Assembly (NCBI RefSeq): GCF_014639435.1
Contig: NZ_BMFZ01000003.1
Coordinates: 450,119-514,118 of the forward strand
Direction of reading: 5' to 3'
Length of the DNA stretch: 64,000 nt
Source of the DNA: Hafnia psychrotolerans
GTDB taxonomy: Bacteria > Pseudomonadota > Gammaproteobacteria > Enterobacterales > Enterobacteriaceae
Shown piece by piece: positions 10,022 through 20,722 of this stretch. The translations under genes were made by a program, and so were the position numbers. The notes under the pieces are model-generated. The model made no database searches. It was not told the DNA's origin and was given only the letters and a program-made list of their open reading frames with translations. Position 1 is the first letter of the stretch. Every line of letters begins with the position of its first letter.

Positions 10022-12616
10022 TTAACCGTTTAACGCGGGTCTCATTTCCAGCGTTTGCGTTTCAGGGAACGCCTGAACGTTACGCGGTAATTCACTGTAA
10101 TACGCGCTCCAGGCATGCTGGTCGGGCTGAGTCCACACGGCAGAGTGTAGACGTGCCATCAATACCGGATCACTGAGCAGAATCAGGCGGTCTGTCTTGC
10201 TCAATGCTTTAGGACCGGTTTTAAATGCCTGATCAAGACGCTGCTTACGACCATTTTCTACACTGTCGCGCAGCAAGTGGCGTGATGTCGCCATGCCGGT
10301 TGCCAATGCGTTGAAACTTGGGTCAAACACAGCGTGCATGAAGCCATTGTTCAGTGAGCGGGAACGATTAAGCTTGAGGTATTCCTCTGTTGCCACCAGC
10401 TCACGCGGCGGGCTGTACTCTTCGGGTATAAGGAAAAGTTTGGCCTTCTTGCTCTTGATTCCCAACGTTGCACGGCTCGACAGTACAGAGACAAACGGCG
10501 AAAGAATCAGTGAGAAGACGATCGGCGACAACCACCACAGGAAGCGCAAATCCAGCCAGGCCATTCCACCTGCCCATACGGCCCCTAACAGCAATTGAGA
10601 ACCATGACGCTTAAAGGCTTCGCCCCACGGTGTGTCGTCGTCATCGCGCTGCGGCGAGTTCCAAACGACTTCCCAACCGAGGAAGGCGCTGACCACGAAA
10701 ACGGTATGGAACAGCATTCTCACGGGTGCCAGCAGAACCGAGAACAGCATTTCCAGCAGCATCGACAGGAACAAGCGAATACTACCGCCATACTCTTTCG
10801 CGCCTTTTGCACAGATCAATACGATACTGAGGAGTTTAGGCAGGAACAGCAGCACCAACGTGGTGGAGAACAGTGCAATAGCCAGTTCAGGCCGCCACTG
10901 TGGCCAGACAGGGAACAGCTGCCGTGGTTGCAGGAAGTACTGAGGTTCCATCAAGGTGTGAACCACCTGAAGCGCCGTAGATAAGGCCAGGAACATAAAC
11001 CATAGCGGTGCCGACAGATAGGACATAACACCGGTCAGAAACACTGCACGGTGAACCGGGTGCATACCTTTAACCAAGAACAGTCGGAAGTTCATCAGAT
11101 TACCGTGACACCAGCGACGGTCGCGTTTCAGCTCGTCGAGCAGGTTCGGTGGTAACTCTTCATAACTGCCCGGCAGGTCATAAGCTATCCAAACCCCCCA
11201 ACCCGCACGGCGCATCAACGCGGCTTCCACAAAGTCATGCGACATAATGGAACCAGCGAATGAGCCTTCGCCGGGCAATGGTGCCAGCGCACAATGCTCG
11301 ATGAACGGTTTAACGCGAATGATGGCGTTATGGCCCCAATAGTGTGACTCACCCAGTTGCCAGAAGTGCAGGCCAGCGGTAAACAACGGGCCGTAAACGC
11401 GGGTAGCAAACTGTTGGCAACGCGCATATAGCGTATCCATGCCTGACGCTTTTGGCGCAGACTGAATAATACCGGCATTCGGGTTGGCATCCATCAAACG
11501 TGACAGACCCGTGAGGCATTCACCACTCATGACGCTGTCGGCATCCAGAATCACCATATAGGCGTATTCCCCACCCCAGCGACGACACCAGTCATCAATG
11601 TTGCCACTTTTACGTTTCACACGGCGGCGGCGGCGGCGGTAGAAGATACGCCCATGCCCTTCAACGTCACGGCAAACTTCCATCCAGGCTTTTTGTTCTG
11701 CAACGCAGATGTCAGGATCGTAGCTGTCGCTTAGAACGTAAATATCAAACTGTTCGAGATCACCGGTGGCTTTAACGGATTCATAAGTCGCACGCAGACC
11801 CGCGAATACGCGTTCCACATCTTCATTACAAATTGGCATGATAAGCGCAGTACGGTTCTTTGGGTTTAGCGGTTCCAGCCCCGTGGTTGAGGCCGTGATA
11901 CTGTATTTATCTCGCCCGATGAGCAACTGTAAAAAACCCATCAGTGCCGTCCAGAACCCGGCGGAAACCCAACAGAACAGAATAGCAAATAGCACCAGGA
12001 TACCGGTCTGTAAAACATACGGTAGCAGTTGCAGCACTGACTGTAACCAATCCTGACTGAGCATATCGGCAGGATCGATCAGCGCCCATCCCTGATAGGG
12101 CAGGATGGTTTTCATATACCAGGTGGCGATAGCCGTTTGCACCAACATCAGGATCAGCAGGGTATAACGGCGCATCGAACCGGCATGACGCCATCTTTTC
12201 TCTGACTCAGGCATCTCTGATGAGGTATAGCGACGCGCAACCGCGCCGTGCCCCATCATGGAATCCCAAAAACGGCCTACCGGGTTGGTACGCCATACAT
12301 CAGGGAACATACTGGAGCGCTTAACCGGCGGCATAGCGCTGACGATGGTACGGCCTTCATTATCCACATCGGACAAGTTGCCATTTTCCATCGCATCGGG
12401 CCAACTGGCGGCTACGCGAGCTTGTACTGAAACCAGTGGTGCATCGAAATCAGAGATATCGCTGCTTTGTGTTGAGGCACCACCTAAACGGCGGTGCACG
12501 GTAGCAAAGGCCTCACTTTCAGCAGAAGAGAGCTGCTGAGTGAGAGCCGCTTTCTGTTCTTCAGTAAGCGGCAAAGCCTTCACGTAATCTTGAGTAGAAT
12601 GCGTTGACTTATTCAT
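10022..12616 (-). CDS. opgH: Glucans biosynthesis glucosyltransferase OpgH
   Basis: This 864-aa inner-membrane GT2-type enzyme builds the beta-1,2-glucan backbone of osmoregulated periplasmic glucans from UDP-glucose. The GT core contains [12 protein letters not shown] (metal-binding DAD-type motif) and the processive signature with RRWCHGNL (RxxRW-like). Several TM segments flank it. The N-terminus starts MNKSTHST after its ribosome site lying inside opgG; the two genes overlap by 8 bp, suggesting translational coupling. E. coli OpgH is 847 aa and otherwise collinear. Confidence 0.96.
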   Translation of the reverse strand: MNKSTHSTQDYVKALPLTEEQKAALTQQLSSAESEAFATVHRRLGGASTQSSDISDFDAPLVSVQARVAASWPDAMENGNLSDVDNEGRTIVSAMPPVKRSSMFPDVWRTNPVGRFWDSMMGHGAVARRYTSSEMPESEKRWRHAGSMRRYTLLILMLVQTAIATWYMKTILPYQGWALIDPADMLSQDWLQSVLQLLPYVLQTGILVLFAILFCWVSAGFWTALMGFLQLLIGRDKYSITASTTGLEPLNPKNRTALIMPICNEDVERVFAGLRATYESVKATGDLEQFDIYVLSDSYDPDICVAEQKAWMEVCRDVEGHGRIFYRRRRRRVKRKSGNIDDWCRRWGGEYAYMVILDADSVMSGECLTGLSRLMDANPNAGIIQSAPKASGMDTLYARCQQFATRVYGPLFTAGLHFWQLGESHYWGHNAIIRVKPFIEHCALAPLPGEGSFAGSIMSHDFVEAALMRRAGWGVWIAYDLPGSYEELPPNLLDELKRDRRWCHGNLMNFRLFLVKGMHPVHRAVFLTGVMSYLSAPLWFMFLALSTALQVVHTLMEPQYFLQPRQLFPVWPQWRPELAIALFSTTLVLLFLPKLLSIVLICAKGAKEYGGSIRLFLSMLLEMLFSVLLAPVRMLFHTVFVVSAFLGWEVVWNSPQRDDDDTPWGEAFKRHGSQLLLGAVWAGGMAWLDLRFLWWLSPIVFSLILSPFVSVLSSRATLGIKSKKAKLFLIPEEYSPPRELVATEEYLKLNRSRSLNNGFMHAVFDPSFNALATGMATSRHLLRDSVENGRKQRLDQAFKTGPKALSKTDRLILLSDPVLMARLHSAVWTQPDQHAWSAYYSELPRNVQAFPETQTLEMRPALNG

Positions 12617-14144
12617 TTGCAGGCAGCTGATAGCTCCAGGTTTCACTCAGTGTTTTTTCACCATTCACCAGAGAAGCACGCATTTCGATCGGCTTCTTAG
12701 GATCCTTCACTTTCAGGCGCAGCGTCAGACGCCAGCCTTTGGTTACTGGATTATAGCGGACATTGTTTTCAACCAGCTCGCCGTTATCGCCGATGCTGAC
12801 CTGAGATGCCACTGGCGTGTCACTTTTCAGCGCTTTCAGATTCGGACCGACAAAATCGACCAGGAATGCCACGCTACCATCCGTTTCACGCGTTAGATTT
12901 GACTGTTTCACATCACCGGTGGAGCGCATGGTGCGCTGCACCCATGCCAAATCAGGAGAATGCAGTTTTTCTTCGTCACGGGTGAAGTGCAGGCGGTAAT
13001 TCAGGTCAAGAGACTTGCCGATTTCTGGCAACTGGTCAGGCGTCCAGAAAGCGACGATGTTATCGTTGGTTTCATCAGCGGTAGGAATTTCTACCAGCTC
13101 AATTTTGCCTTTGCCCCAGTCGCCTTTGGTTTCGACCCAACCACTTGGACGCAGGTCATAGCGGTCGTCGAGATCCTCGAAATTGGAGAACTCACGGCCT
13201 CGTTGCAGCAGACCAAAGCCTTTCGGATTTTCCATGGTGAACTGGCTGACAGCCAGATGTTTAGGGTTATTCAGCGGACGCCAGATCCACTCACCGTTGC
13301 CAGCCTGTATAGATAGGCCATTAGAATCATGCAGCGCCGGACGATAATTCATTACCGGAGACGGCTGGTTAGCACCAAACAAGTACATGCTGGTCAGCGG
13401 GGCAATACCCAATTTACCCACTTTGTCGCGCAAATAGACTTTAGACTGCACGTCGACAGTCGCGTCTTTACCAGGATAAACATCTAGGCGATAAGCCCCT
13501 GTCGCACGTGGCGAATCAAGTAATGCATAAATCACCAGATGCTTTTCATCCGGATTCGGGCGTTCAATCCAGAATTCGCGGAAACGTGGAAATTCCTCGC
13601 CAGAAGCAAGCGCGGTGTCGATAGCAAGACCGCGAGCAGACAGACCATAAACCTGGCCTTTACCAATCACTCGGAAGTAGCTGGCACCCAGCACGCTCAT
13701 AATTTCATCATCTTTATCTGCTTTATTGATCGGATAAAGAACTTTGAAACCGGCGAAACCAAGGTTTTTGACCGTGTCGGCATCGTGCTTCACGCTGCCA
13801 AAATTAAAATAGTCCGGGCTGTACTTGATTTCTTTAACGGTATTGGCCGTCACTTCATTGATTTTCACCGGCGTGTCGAAGTACATGCCCTGATGATAGA
13901 ACTCAAGCTTGAAAGGCGTATTCAGGTTTTTCCAGTACGCTTTATCATGATTGAATTGAATTTGTTGGTAGTCCGCGAATTTAAGATCGCGAAGCTGGGA
14001 TGGAAGGTTACTTTTCGGCGCTTCATAGCCTTTATCGGCTAACGCCTTAGCTTGTTTGGCGACATCATCAATAGAAAAAGCCCAGGCAGATGAAGAGATC
14101 AAAGACATCAACACTGCGGCACTCAGCAAACGGACTTTAGTCAT
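12609..14144 (-). CDS. opgG: Periplasmic glucans biosynthesis protein OpgG
   Basis: This 511-aa protein is required for OPG synthesis, probably for branching the glucan in the periplasm. A clear signal peptide ([15 protein letters not shown] then SSAWA) precedes mature [10 protein letters not shown]. The protein is collinear with E. coli OpgG through to the identical QLPANE end. The ATG at 14144 was chosen by signal-peptide position; a 13-codon upstream extension is open but not expected. It forms an operon with opgH and diverges from opgC. Confidence 0.96.
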   Translation of the reverse strand: MTKVRLLSAAVLMSLISSSAWAFSIDDVAKQAKALADKGYEAPKSNLPSQLRDLKFADYQQIQFNHDKAYWKNLNTPFKLEFYHQGMYFDTPVKINEVTANTVKEIKYSPDYFNFGSVKHDADTVKNLGFAGFKVLYPINKADKDDEIMSVLGASYFRVIGKGQVYGLSARGLAIDTALASGEEFPRFREFWIERPNPDEKHLVIYALLDSPRATGAYRLDVYPGKDATVDVQSKVYLRDKVGKLGIAPLTSMYLFGANQPSPVMNYRPALHDSNGLSIQAGNGEWIWRPLNNPKHLAVSQFTMENPKGFGLLQRGREFSNFEDLDDRYDLRPSGWVETKGDWGKGKIELVEIPTADETNDNIVAFWTPDQLPEIGKSLDLNYRLHFTRDEEKLHSPDLAWVQRTMRSTGDVKQSNLTRETDGSVAFLVDFVGPNLKALKSDTPVASQVSIGDNGELVENNVRYNPVTKGWRLTLRLKVKDPKKPIEMRASLVNGEKTLSETWSYQLPANE

Positions 14145-14483
14145 ACGTGGCCCTTTGGAAAAATTTTTACCTGACACATCCACTCCTTTACGTGCACTAA
14201 ACTCATCATTATATTTTAAAGGAACAGTCAGGTTTCCGACAACATGAGAAACTGATGGTTCATCGCGTTGATGAACCGTTTAAGCACACAACGATACAAG
14301 GATATCAATTCGCTGAAACTCCGGCTATGGAAACTTGTCCTATAACTGACCCCATGGATGGTAGTTTTACAGCAGATAAATTAAGTTAACGTAAGCAATC
14401 AACATTCTTTCTTACTACACATTATTACCTTGTTCGCAATTTAGGCACTAAAATCAAGATAAGCTTCATACAACGGATACGTA
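14145..14483. other. Divergent promoter region opgGH / opgC
   Basis: These 339 bp separate divergent opgG and opgC and must carry both promoters. The sequence is AT-rich. I could not pick out a convincing -35/-10 pair or operator by eye. Confidence 0.6.
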
Positions 14484-15647
14484 ATGAAACCACAAAAAAT
14501 TCAACGTGAGTTCTTTTTGGACTCCATCCGAGCCTATTTGATGCTGCTCGGGATTCCATTCCATATATCATTGATTTACTCCAGCCATGTCTGGGCGGTA
14601 AATAGCGCCGTGCCTTCACATGGTCTGACGATTTTCAATGACATAATCCATGCTTTTCGTATGCAGGTGTTCTTCGTGATATCCGGCTACTTCTCCTACA
14701 TGCTGTACGAACGTTATGACCCGCAGAAGTGGCTGAAAGTGCGCCTTGAGCGCGTCGCAATCCCTTTGGCTGCAGCCTTCCCGCTGATTACGTTGCCACA
14801 GCTCTACTTCTTGATGAAGTTTACCGACAAATTTTCCAACTGGGATACTCTCAGTCTTTATCAAAAAATAAATATTACCGTATGGGAAATGGTTTCTCAC
14901 TTATGGTTCCTGTTGACCTTAGTGATCCTGACCAGTATTTGTTTTTATTTATTCAAATTCATTAAAGAAATTAAGATTAATCGCATTAACCTCATTAAAA
15001 ATCGAACTAATTCCTTAGGAAAACTCTCAATTATATTTTTATTTATCGGCTTAATGTATGCCGCTTTTAATCGCGCGATTTATATTTTTGCGCCAGAACT
15101 GTTATCCAATGGTGCATTTAATTTTGTCATTATGCAGACACTGTTCTATCTGCCCTTTTTTGTGATTGGCGCGTTTGCCTACAAATTTTCCTGGTTAAAA
15201 GAGCTTTTCATCAAACCTTCGGTCTGGGCTGGCATCACTTGCTTGTTCCTTTTTCTCGCGTACATGATCAATCAGCATATCAATACGCCACAACTTTACT
15301 CGATGGAACTTGATGCGATCATCACCTCGCTGCTGGGGATTTTGATGGTCAACGTCGTCTTCTCTTTCAGCCACTATGTCCTGGACTTTCAGTCCCCGGG
15401 GATAACCTACCTGGTGAATTCGTCTCTCTTTATCTATCTGGTTCACCATCCGTTGACCCTGATTTATGGGGCTTTTATTACCCCACACATCCACAATGAC
15501 TGGATCGGTTTTCTGGTTGGCCTGATCTTCGTATTTGGGATTGCCTTCATATTATACGAGATCCACAAACGCATCCCGGTTCTGCGTTTCCTGTTCTCGG
15601 GTAAACCCCAAGAAGCGGGTGTAAAAACGCAGAGTCAGCACTCATAG
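14484..15647 (+). CDS. opgC: Glucans biosynthesis protein OpgC (succinyltransferase)
   Basis: This 387-aa polytopic membrane protein of the acyltransferase-3 family adds succinyl groups to osmoregulated periplasmic glucans. The N-terminal [18 protein letters not shown] with its essential-type His is visible, followed by about ten TM segments. It is transcribed divergently from opgGH as in E. coli and ends in a hydrophilic tail. Confidence 0.95.
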   Translation: MKPQKIQREFFLDSIRAYLMLLGIPFHISLIYSSHVWAVNSAVPSHGLTIFNDIIHAFRMQVFFVISGYFSYMLYERYDPQKWLKVRLERVAIPLAAAFPLITLPQLYFLMKFTDKFSNWDTLSLYQKINITVWEMVSHLWFLLTLVILTSICFYLFKFIKEIKINRINLIKNRTNSLGKLSIIFLFIGLMYAAFNRAIYIFAPELLSNGAFNFVIMQTLFYLPFFVIGAFAYKFSWLKELFIKPSVWAGITCLFLFLAYMINQHINTPQLYSMELDAIITSLLGILMVNVVFSFSHYVLDFQSPGITYLVNSSLFIYLVHHPLTLIYGAFITPHIHNDWIGFLVGLIFVFGIAFILYEIHKRIPVLRFLFSGKPQEAGVKTQSQHS

Positions 15648-15674
15648 CACCCGCTTAACGCAGTTTTTACTAAA

Positions 15675-15710
15675 AAAGCGACCACGAATTCTTTCTGGTC
15701 GCTTTCCCCT
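15675..15710. terminator. Terminator after opgC
   Basis: A 10-bp stem AAAGCGACCA/TGGTCGCTTT with an 11-base loop lies 27 bp after the opgC stop. Confidence 0.85.
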
Positions 15711-15979
15711 TCAACACGCTTATCAATACGAACAGCAATTCTAATGTAAACGGCTGCGCTGACGTTAGCGCGGCCACGGGCCAATCTCTGTACCCTGTCG
15801 ATCGCCCCAACAGCCTACTGGGCACTATACAGTCTCGATTTTAGTGCCAGCAGCACCTATGGAAGCCAATGGCCTTAAGGTATGTGAAGTACTGTCTGCA
15901 CGGCAAAACACCCTGGCTTGGCGAAATAGGCAACGAGAGCAGCCATAAAGCGTAACGGTCTTAAACTTTAATAAAGAAA

Positions 15980-16000
15980 AAGCGCCTGTAAAAGGCGCTT
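15980..16000. terminator. Terminator-like hairpin
   Basis: AAGCGCCT/AGGCGCTT forms a perfect stem with a short loop and AT-rich flanks. No gene is assigned immediately upstream on either strand, so it may mark a lost gene or a small RNA. Confidence 0.55.
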
Positions 16001-16095
16001 AAATTACTAAAAAGTCATATTTATTAATGTTTTTAGAGCGTGAGCTTGTCAATAAACCTGACTCCGAGCATTGTCAAACACCCTGTTCTCTCATC

Positions 16096-16119
16096 CAATT
16101 GCTCAATTGCTCAATTGCT
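16096..16119. repeat. Tandem repeat (CAATTGCT)x3
   Basis: Three perfect head-to-tail copies of an 8-mer lie in non-coding DNA. Confidence 0.9.
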
Positions 16120-16207
16120 CTGATAAATAATTAAGAAGAACAGAATAGACGTTAAGAATGCCGTGAGCATTGTCAGCGCCTACCCTGTTCTCAAATTCTC
16201 AACGGCA

Positions 16208-16555
16208 TTACCAACGTCCCGGAGGTGGCCCTTCGCGCCATCCTGGAGGCGGCCCTTCATGCCAGCGCGGAGGGGGAGGAGGAGGCCCTTCACGCCAATA
16301 ATGGTCATGATGCCAGTGTCGCGGCGGCGGCGGTTCGGGTTCGTAATACACCCAATGTCCACGACCTTCATCACGGTAATGCTGATCCCACCAGCCTGGT
16401 GCACGCCAGCCACCACCGTCCCAATAATACCCACGAGGATCGCGATCACCGAGATGCATTGACAGACCGGGGACGTTAACCCCTATCTCGACATCTGCCT
16501 GAGCTACGGCGGGTAAACTCAGCATAACAGCGAGAACTAAGATTATTTTTTTCAT
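16208..16555 (-). CDS. DUF2502-type secreted protein (YpeC-like)
   Basis: This 115-aa protein has a signal peptide (MKKIILVLAVMLSLPAVAQA) and then DVEIGVNVPGLSMHLGDRDPRG and WDGGGWR, matching the YpeC/DUF2502 pattern of a small exported His/Trp-rich protein. The C-terminal third is a low-complexity series of W-R/H-E-G-P-P-P-like repeats (about four units). Function unknown. The start at 16555 has GAGGT upstream. Confidence 0.75.
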   Translation of the reverse strand: MKKIILVLAVMLSLPAVAQADVEIGVNVPGLSMHLGDRDPRGYYWDGGGWRAPGWWDQHYRDEGRGHWVYYEPEPPPPRHWHHDHYWREGPPPPPPRWHEGPPPGWREGPPPGRW

Positions 16556-16754
16556 CAGATACCTCACGACCTGCTTATCAGGTGATGCAAAGGTACTGCC
16601 GGGTATCTTACTGTTCTATAGGAATTTATCCCATTTACTCAGACCTCACGATCTCCTTACAAATGCGTCGAAATAGACATACGTTGTTGAATCGAGCAAC
16701 GCTATAACAACAAAGGACAATTTGCAGTTATAGCGTAAATTACAGACGTAAAAA

Positions 16755-16778
16755 AACCGCCGGAGCGGTTTATTTTTT
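16755..16778. terminator. Bidirectional terminator after the 43-aa gene
   Basis: AACCGC/GCGGTT stem with A-run on one side and T-run on the other, 38 bp beyond the stop of the small minus-strand gene. Confidence 0.75.
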
Positions 16779-16815
16779 AAAGCGTGCAATGCATTGTCAC
16801 GGGCTTTAGGGCAAA

Positions 16816-16947
16816 TTAGATTTTGCAGCCTTCGCAATCACTTTCATCCTGAACGACGTCAGGCTCGGCAGAGGCTTTTTCAGCAGCTTTCTCTTCCGCT
16901 TTTTCCAGTGCTGCATCTATATCAAAATCAAAAATATCGTCACTCAT
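16816..16947 (-). CDS. 43-aa acidic protein with C-terminal CxxC
   Basis: This is a short open frame with a good ribosome site (AAGGTGAAGAGA before ATG) and a terminator downstream. The product starts MSDDIFDFDIDAAL, continues with an Ala/Glu/Lys helix, and ends CEGCKI. It is too short for standard gene callers. I do not know a function; the CxxC could bind metal or be redox-active (inference). Confidence 0.6.
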   Translation of the reverse strand: MSDDIFDFDIDAALEKAEEKAAEKASAEPDVVQDESDCEGCKI

Positions 16948-17174
16948 TCTCTTCACCTTAAATTATCAAATGCTGACAATATTATAAACCAGTGTTCTTA
17001 CCGCTGCTCTTTTTAATCCTTTGCCCGGCACATTTTGTCACTACATATAGTGGGTTCGGCTAAATAAAACATCATATTGCACACTTTTACGCCAGTTAGA
17101 TTTGCGCCACCTGCGGTCGGCGGCCATAGTTAAAAAGATCAATATTCTGAATAGTTGAACAAAAGGAGAATGGG

Positions 17175-17387
17175 ATGACAACGTCAAACATACAGGCTTG
17201 GGCCGATACACGTGAAACGTCGCATGAAATTGCGGAAGCTATTTTTGAACTAGCCGGGAATGATGAAGTGCTGGCGCAACAGATTTGGGAGGAAGGCAAT
17301 GATGAAGTTCTCCCACTGGCTTTTGCTAAAACCCAGGAAGATCATCTGTTTTGGGGGGAAGAGAAGATAGATCGTAAAAATGTCTAA
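17175..17387 (+). CDS. yccJ: YccJ family protein
   Basis: This 70-aa protein matches E. coli YccJ in [38 protein letters not shown] and the terminal ERKNV-like DRKNV. Its function is unknown. AAGGAG precedes the ATG. A strong terminator follows. Confidence 0.9.
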   Translation: MTTSNIQAWADTRETSHEIAEAIFELAGNDEVLAQQIWEEGNDEVLPLAFAKTQEDHLFWGEEKIDRKNV

Positions 17388-17401
17388 GCACTGACACATC
17401 A

Positions 17402-17430
17402 AACCCTGGGCTGAAAGCTCAGGGTTAAAA
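17402..17430. terminator. Terminator after yccJ
   Basis: AACCCTGGGCT/AGCTCAGGGTT stem with one mismatch, followed by AAAA; 14 bp after the yccJ stop and just beyond the end of the convergent 17441 gene, so it may act for both. Confidence 0.75.
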
Positions 17431-17440
17431 CCGGGCGGAA

Positions 17441-17701
17441 TCAGCTGTCAAAGCCAAATCCCATCTGATTCGCCCACTCAAACACCTGCTCCTTGTAGAC
17501 AAAGCGCGGTTCGCAAACGCCAGGCTGCCCAGGTGTCTGGATCATCACCGCAACACAAGGATAGGAAAGTGGTCGTGCATCAAAGATAAAATCGTCAATT
17601 TCTTGATCGACGAATTCGCTGGTTTCGCCCACCGCACTGACCTGAAAAATCTCCTCCATGATCCAGTTACGGTATTCAAACTCATTGTTGATAAACGTCA
17701 T
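17441..17701 (-). CDS. Hypothetical acidic protein
   Basis: This 86-aa protein begins MTFINNEFEYRNW and contains DQEIDDFIFDARPLSYPC and FVYKEQVFEWANQMGF. Tandem ATGs at 17704 and 17701 follow AAGAGGCGA; spacing favours 17701. It is the second gene after the zinc-finger-like gene on the same strand (57-bp gap), so the two are probably co-transcribed. I do not recognise the family. Confidence 0.65.
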   Translation of the reverse strand: MTFINNEFEYRNWIMEEIFQVSAVGETSEFVDQEIDDFIFDARPLSYPCVAVMIQTPGQPGVCEPRFVYKEQVFEWANQMGFGFDS

Positions 17702-17757
17702 CATTCGCCTCTTAATTGTCGATCTCTTGCTTATTCTAGCCGTCATCGCGCCATAAC

Positions 17758-18069
17758 TCACCCGTGCAGCCCTTCTGAACCACAGCAAGGGCACATTTCG
17801 ACACGCGATACTGACATTTCAGCACAGCCATCGCACTCCCATTCAACCCGCAGCGCTTGGTCCTCAGGGCAAAGGTCATGCAGATGTTCAAACGAGATAA
17901 AACGCTCAAAATGGTTTGCTTGACCTTGCATGGTTTCAGTCAGCAATAAGGTATCACCCGCGTAAATACGGGCCGTGGCCGTTGCATCCTGCTTTTCACA
18001 GGCAGAACCGTTCGTTGAGTCAGAAGGAAGTTTGTAGAGATAATGAATAGTGAGTTTGATACGTTCCAC
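17758..18069 (-). CDS. Hypothetical protein with C-terminal zinc-ribbon-like cysteines
   Basis: This 103-aa protein has a beta-rich N-terminal part (ATARIYAGDTLLLTETM). Its C-terminus has four cysteines in pairs (CDGC and CPCC-G) that look like a treble-clef or zinc ribbon. Function unknown. It is upstream of, and likely co-transcribed with, the 86-aa gene at 17441-17701. Confidence 0.65.
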   Translation of the reverse strand: MERIKLTIHYLYKLPSDSTNGSACEKQDATATARIYAGDTLLLTETMQGQANHFERFISFEHLHDLCPEDQALRVEWECDGCAEMSVSRVEMCPCCGSEGLHG

Positions 18070-18198
18070 TGCGGCTCCCGTTCTGAGCTGATGTTTCTTC
18101 CGGTGGCATTATCCTATTCACCAACAGAATATTCCAATCTCAGTTTATCAGAAGCGCAGTAGTCACGTCATTGTCTGGGAAGAAACTCAAGCGGAGTA

Positions 18199-18705
18199 TC
18201 AGTGCGCGACCTGCACGCTGTCCTGCGTAGGGTTCAACTGCTTATCCTGACGAGCAATATCGTAAACGTCGTAGAAATCAATTGAGCCTTTATTACGCAC
18301 AATCGCCTGGATGCGGTTTTTAACCCGCGGACTGACGTCATCTGAACTCAATAACTGAACTATCGCCCCATCAGAAATTTCGCGACTAAAGTACCATTCA
18401 CCGTTATAGCAAACGCGCAGGTCCAACACACCAATGTCCTGGTAGCGGTAAGTCGGTTTGATTTCCAGCAGCAACATGACTGACATAAACAGCAGAAAAG
18501 CAGTGAACCCGGCAAACCACCACACGCCCATGTAGGGCGAGACATACATGACAATAGCGACCAAGATATAGCCCGCCAGCATAGCGAGACATAGCCAGGG
18601 ATGGTTCACAAAAAACTCGCTGTTAATGCGCGGCTTACCGTCACGGCCTTCAAGACGATTAATCTGCTCAATTTCGCTATTTAATATGTTCTTGACTACG
18701 TCCAT
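18199..18705 (-). CDS. ylaC: YlaC family membrane protein
   Basis: This 168-aa protein has two adjacent TM segments (about residues 33-75), then the YlaC block YRYQDIGVLDLRVCYNGEWY and a DFYDVYDIAR-like end (IDFYDVYDIARQ). Length and order agree with E. coli YlaC (156 aa), an inner-membrane protein of unknown function. It stands alone here; in E. coli ylaC lies elsewhere. Confidence 0.85.
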   Translation of the reverse strand: MDVVKNILNSEIEQINRLEGRDGKPRINSEFFVNHPWLCLAMLAGYILVAIVMYVSPYMGVWWFAGFTAFLLFMSVMLLLEIKPTYRYQDIGVLDLRVCYNGEWYFSREISDGAIVQLLSSDDVSPRVKNRIQAIVRNKGSIDFYDVYDIARQDKQLNPTQDSVQVAH

Positions 18706-18902
18706 CTCAACCCCTCATGACAGGTACGATTATTCTGAATCGAATAGCAAGATTTTATCATGACCACTGTTATAGAGTGTAGAGCAGTTGACCGCAGTTA
18801 AAGTGGAAACTGTTATAGCCAAACCGGCTTTTTTCTCTGTCGAGGATTCCATGTGCTGGTATTGACTCAGGAGAATATGATGACGTTAATTATCGGCGTT
18901 TC

Positions 18903-19667
18903 TCAAGTCAGCAGGTTGATATCCAACTGCCGGCAAAAATCGACATATGCCTGAGTGGGCTGGACGTCAGTTACCAATGTATTAAAACGTGCCAGGGGTG
19001 CGATCGCGGCCGGTCGCACCTGTTCGAATTTACTGCTATCTGCCACCAGAATATTTTGTTCCGTTCTTTCCATCGCCTGATGTTTCATCAGCAACTCATC
19101 GAAGTTAAAACAGCTCACCCCGTACTGAATGCTCACGCCTGCGGCTGAGATAAAGGCTTTATTAGGCCGAATATAGTCAAGCTCACTGCTGCGGCCGATC
19201 GGCGTGAAAATGCTGTTACTGGATTTAAACGCTCCTCCGCATAAAATCACCTCACAGTGAGGCTTCTTCTGTAAAGCCAAAAAGGTGTTCAGCGAATAAC
19301 AAATAGCCGTAAAAATCCGCGCTTCAGGAATGCTTTCAATAATGTAGGAGGTTGTCGTGCCGCAATCAAAAAACACCGCGTCATTATCTTCCACCAGGCT
19401 GGCGGCCCGTTTAGCAAGACGTCGCTTCTCGTCCACCTGGCGCATTTTTTGTTCACTGACAAAATAGTGTGTTGCTGGGCTGCTTTTAGGATCAATCACA
19501 ATATATCCACCGAGCAGGATCACCGCTGAAGGCGCCGCATTTAAATCGCGCCGGATAGTCATTTCGGACACATCGAGCAACAGCGCGGCTTCTTTTAAAT
19601 GGATTTTATCGGACTTTTTCAACGCCATTAACAGACGCTGTATCCGATCTTCGCGCTTATTTTCCAT
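18903..19667 (-). CDS. deoR: Deoxyribonucleoside operon repressor DeoR
   Basis: This 254-aa DeoR-family repressor is closest in visible sequence to E. coli DeoR itself: EDRIQRLL, then the HTH HLKEAALLLDVSEMTIRRDL at about residues 24-43. The sugar-phosphate-binding domain contains VFFDCGTTTSYIIE, AICYSLNTFLAL and CGGAFKSSNSIF. DeoR represses the deo operon and responds to deoxyribose-5-phosphate. No deo genes are in the window, as expected, since deoR is unlinked in E. coli too. Confidence 0.88.
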   Translation of the reverse strand: MENKREDRIQRLLMALKKSDKIHLKEAALLLDVSEMTIRRDLNAAPSAVILLGGYIVIDPKSSPATHYFVSEQKMRQVDEKRRLAKRAASLVEDNDAVFFDCGTTTSYIIESIPEARIFTAICYSLNTFLALQKKPHCEVILCGGAFKSSNSIFTPIGRSSELDYIRPNKAFISAAGVSIQYGVSCFNFDELLMKHQAMERTEQNILVADSSKFEQVRPAAIAPLARFNTLVTDVQPTQAYVDFCRQLDINLLT

Positions 19668-19786
19668 AATAATGTCTTTATCAGTCTCAAAGGCTATCGG
19701 CCACTATACCTGTGCATTGTCGAGCCAGCAAACCAGTGAGCGAGCGGCGCAGGCTTTTAGGCGGATGAAATACCCTATAGAGGTTT

Positions 19787-20461
19787 TTATTGAATTTGCT
19801 TTAAAGTCAGATAACCGCCAAACACGGCACCGGTATCAATGTAATGCTGATTAGCAAAAACCATCGGATGCTCAACTGGCGTATGCCCGAAATAAAATGC
19901 CTGCGCACCATCGATTTGACTATAACGTCCTGCCAGTGCGTAGTTGATCCGCTCCCTGTTCCAGATGATCGGGTAACCATCCAGGGGTTTGCCAAATTCA
20001 TAGCGATCAGAAGTGTAATCAGCATGAGCTACTACAACAATGCCTTTTGGGGTGCTGATTTCAATCACATGCGGCAATTGGCCCGCTTTGTCGATCAACC
20101 GCCTGGCCTCAGTTTCGCGTTCACCTTCCAGCGCATAAAACCATTCACCACCATTACGTAACCAGCGTTCAATATTGGTCTCATTCAGTGCATCAAATGC
20201 CATTTGTTCATGGTTACCACGCACACTGATAAACCATGGCTCCTCGATTAATGCCAGACAGCCGATGCAGTCAGGACCACGGTCCGCAAGATCACCCACC
20301 GATAACAGTAGATCACTGGCCGCATCAAAGCGCACTCGTGCAAGCTGTTCCTCCAGCATAGAGAGGCAGCCGTGCAAATCGCCCACCACATAAATGTGGC
20401 GATAGTCAGCACCTTCAATACGTTGGTAGATAATTGGGTTCATGCGTGTCAGGTCATCCAT
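19787..20461 (-). CDS. pphA: Serine/threonine protein phosphatase PphA (PrpA-type)
   Basis: This 224-aa metallophosphatase of the PPP family shows the motifs GDLHGC, GDLADRGPD, GNHEQM and, near the end, HTPVEHP and YIDTGAVFGG. It aligns along its length with E. coli PphA, a phosphatase linked to misfolded-protein signalling via CpxR. The start is not fixed by a strong ribosome site; an ATG six codons in is the alternative. It shares orientation with deoR, 119 bp apart. Confidence 0.88.
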   Translation of the reverse strand: MDDLTRMNPIIYQRIEGADYRHIYVVGDLHGCLSMLEEQLARVRFDAASDLLLSVGDLADRGPDCIGCLALIEEPWFISVRGNHEQMAFDALNETNIERWLRNGGEWFYALEGERETEARRLIDKAGQLPHVIEISTPKGIVVVAHADYTSDRYEFGKPLDGYPIIWNRERINYALAGRYSQIDGAQAFYFGHTPVEHPMVFANQHYIDTGAVFGGYLTLKQIQ

Positions 20462-20722
20462 CAGTTTATGGTCATATTTTAAGTCGGGTTAATGTCGACA
20501 TAAGTCATGAGTCGCTCACCCCCCTAACAAAAGCATCAGCTTGTAAAAAATCTCTTCGTCATAGAAAACCTCGGAAGCCGCTAAGTCGCGGTTCCTAGCC
20601 TGCTTTTAGAAAGTGCCTACACCTTGTTGGGCTTAAAATCCACTAATAAAAAAATTATCGCTAAGTAATTGACGCCTTTTCGCGCTATACTACGGGCCGC
20701 TCGGAATAAAACCGGAGGTTTT

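Larger units (their letters stand above)
15648..16207. other. Intergenic region after opgC
   Basis: This 560-bp stretch has the opgC terminator (15675-15705), a second strong hairpin (15980-16000) and a triple CAATTGCT repeat (16096-16119). Between the two hairpins are about 270 bp with no supported gene. The text GAGCATTGTCA...CCCTGTTCTC occurs twice (about 16068 and 16167) as an imperfect direct repeat. Confidence 0.5.

Noticed and set aside
10595..10984. 129-aa plus-strand frame inside opgH
   Set aside because: Lies wholly opposite a conserved gene and has composition of an antisense shadow.
13539..14042. 167-aa plus-strand frame inside opgG
   Set aside because: Antisense to a well-conserved gene; no ribosome site or family pattern.
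15721..15970. Possible transposase remnant after opgC
   Set aside because: A few residues resembled an IS66-type C-terminus, but frames are broken and the similarity is too short.
16163..16479. Arg/Pro-rich and His-rich plus-strand frames
   Set aside because: Antisense products of the low-complexity Pro/Trp repeats of the DUF2502 gene.
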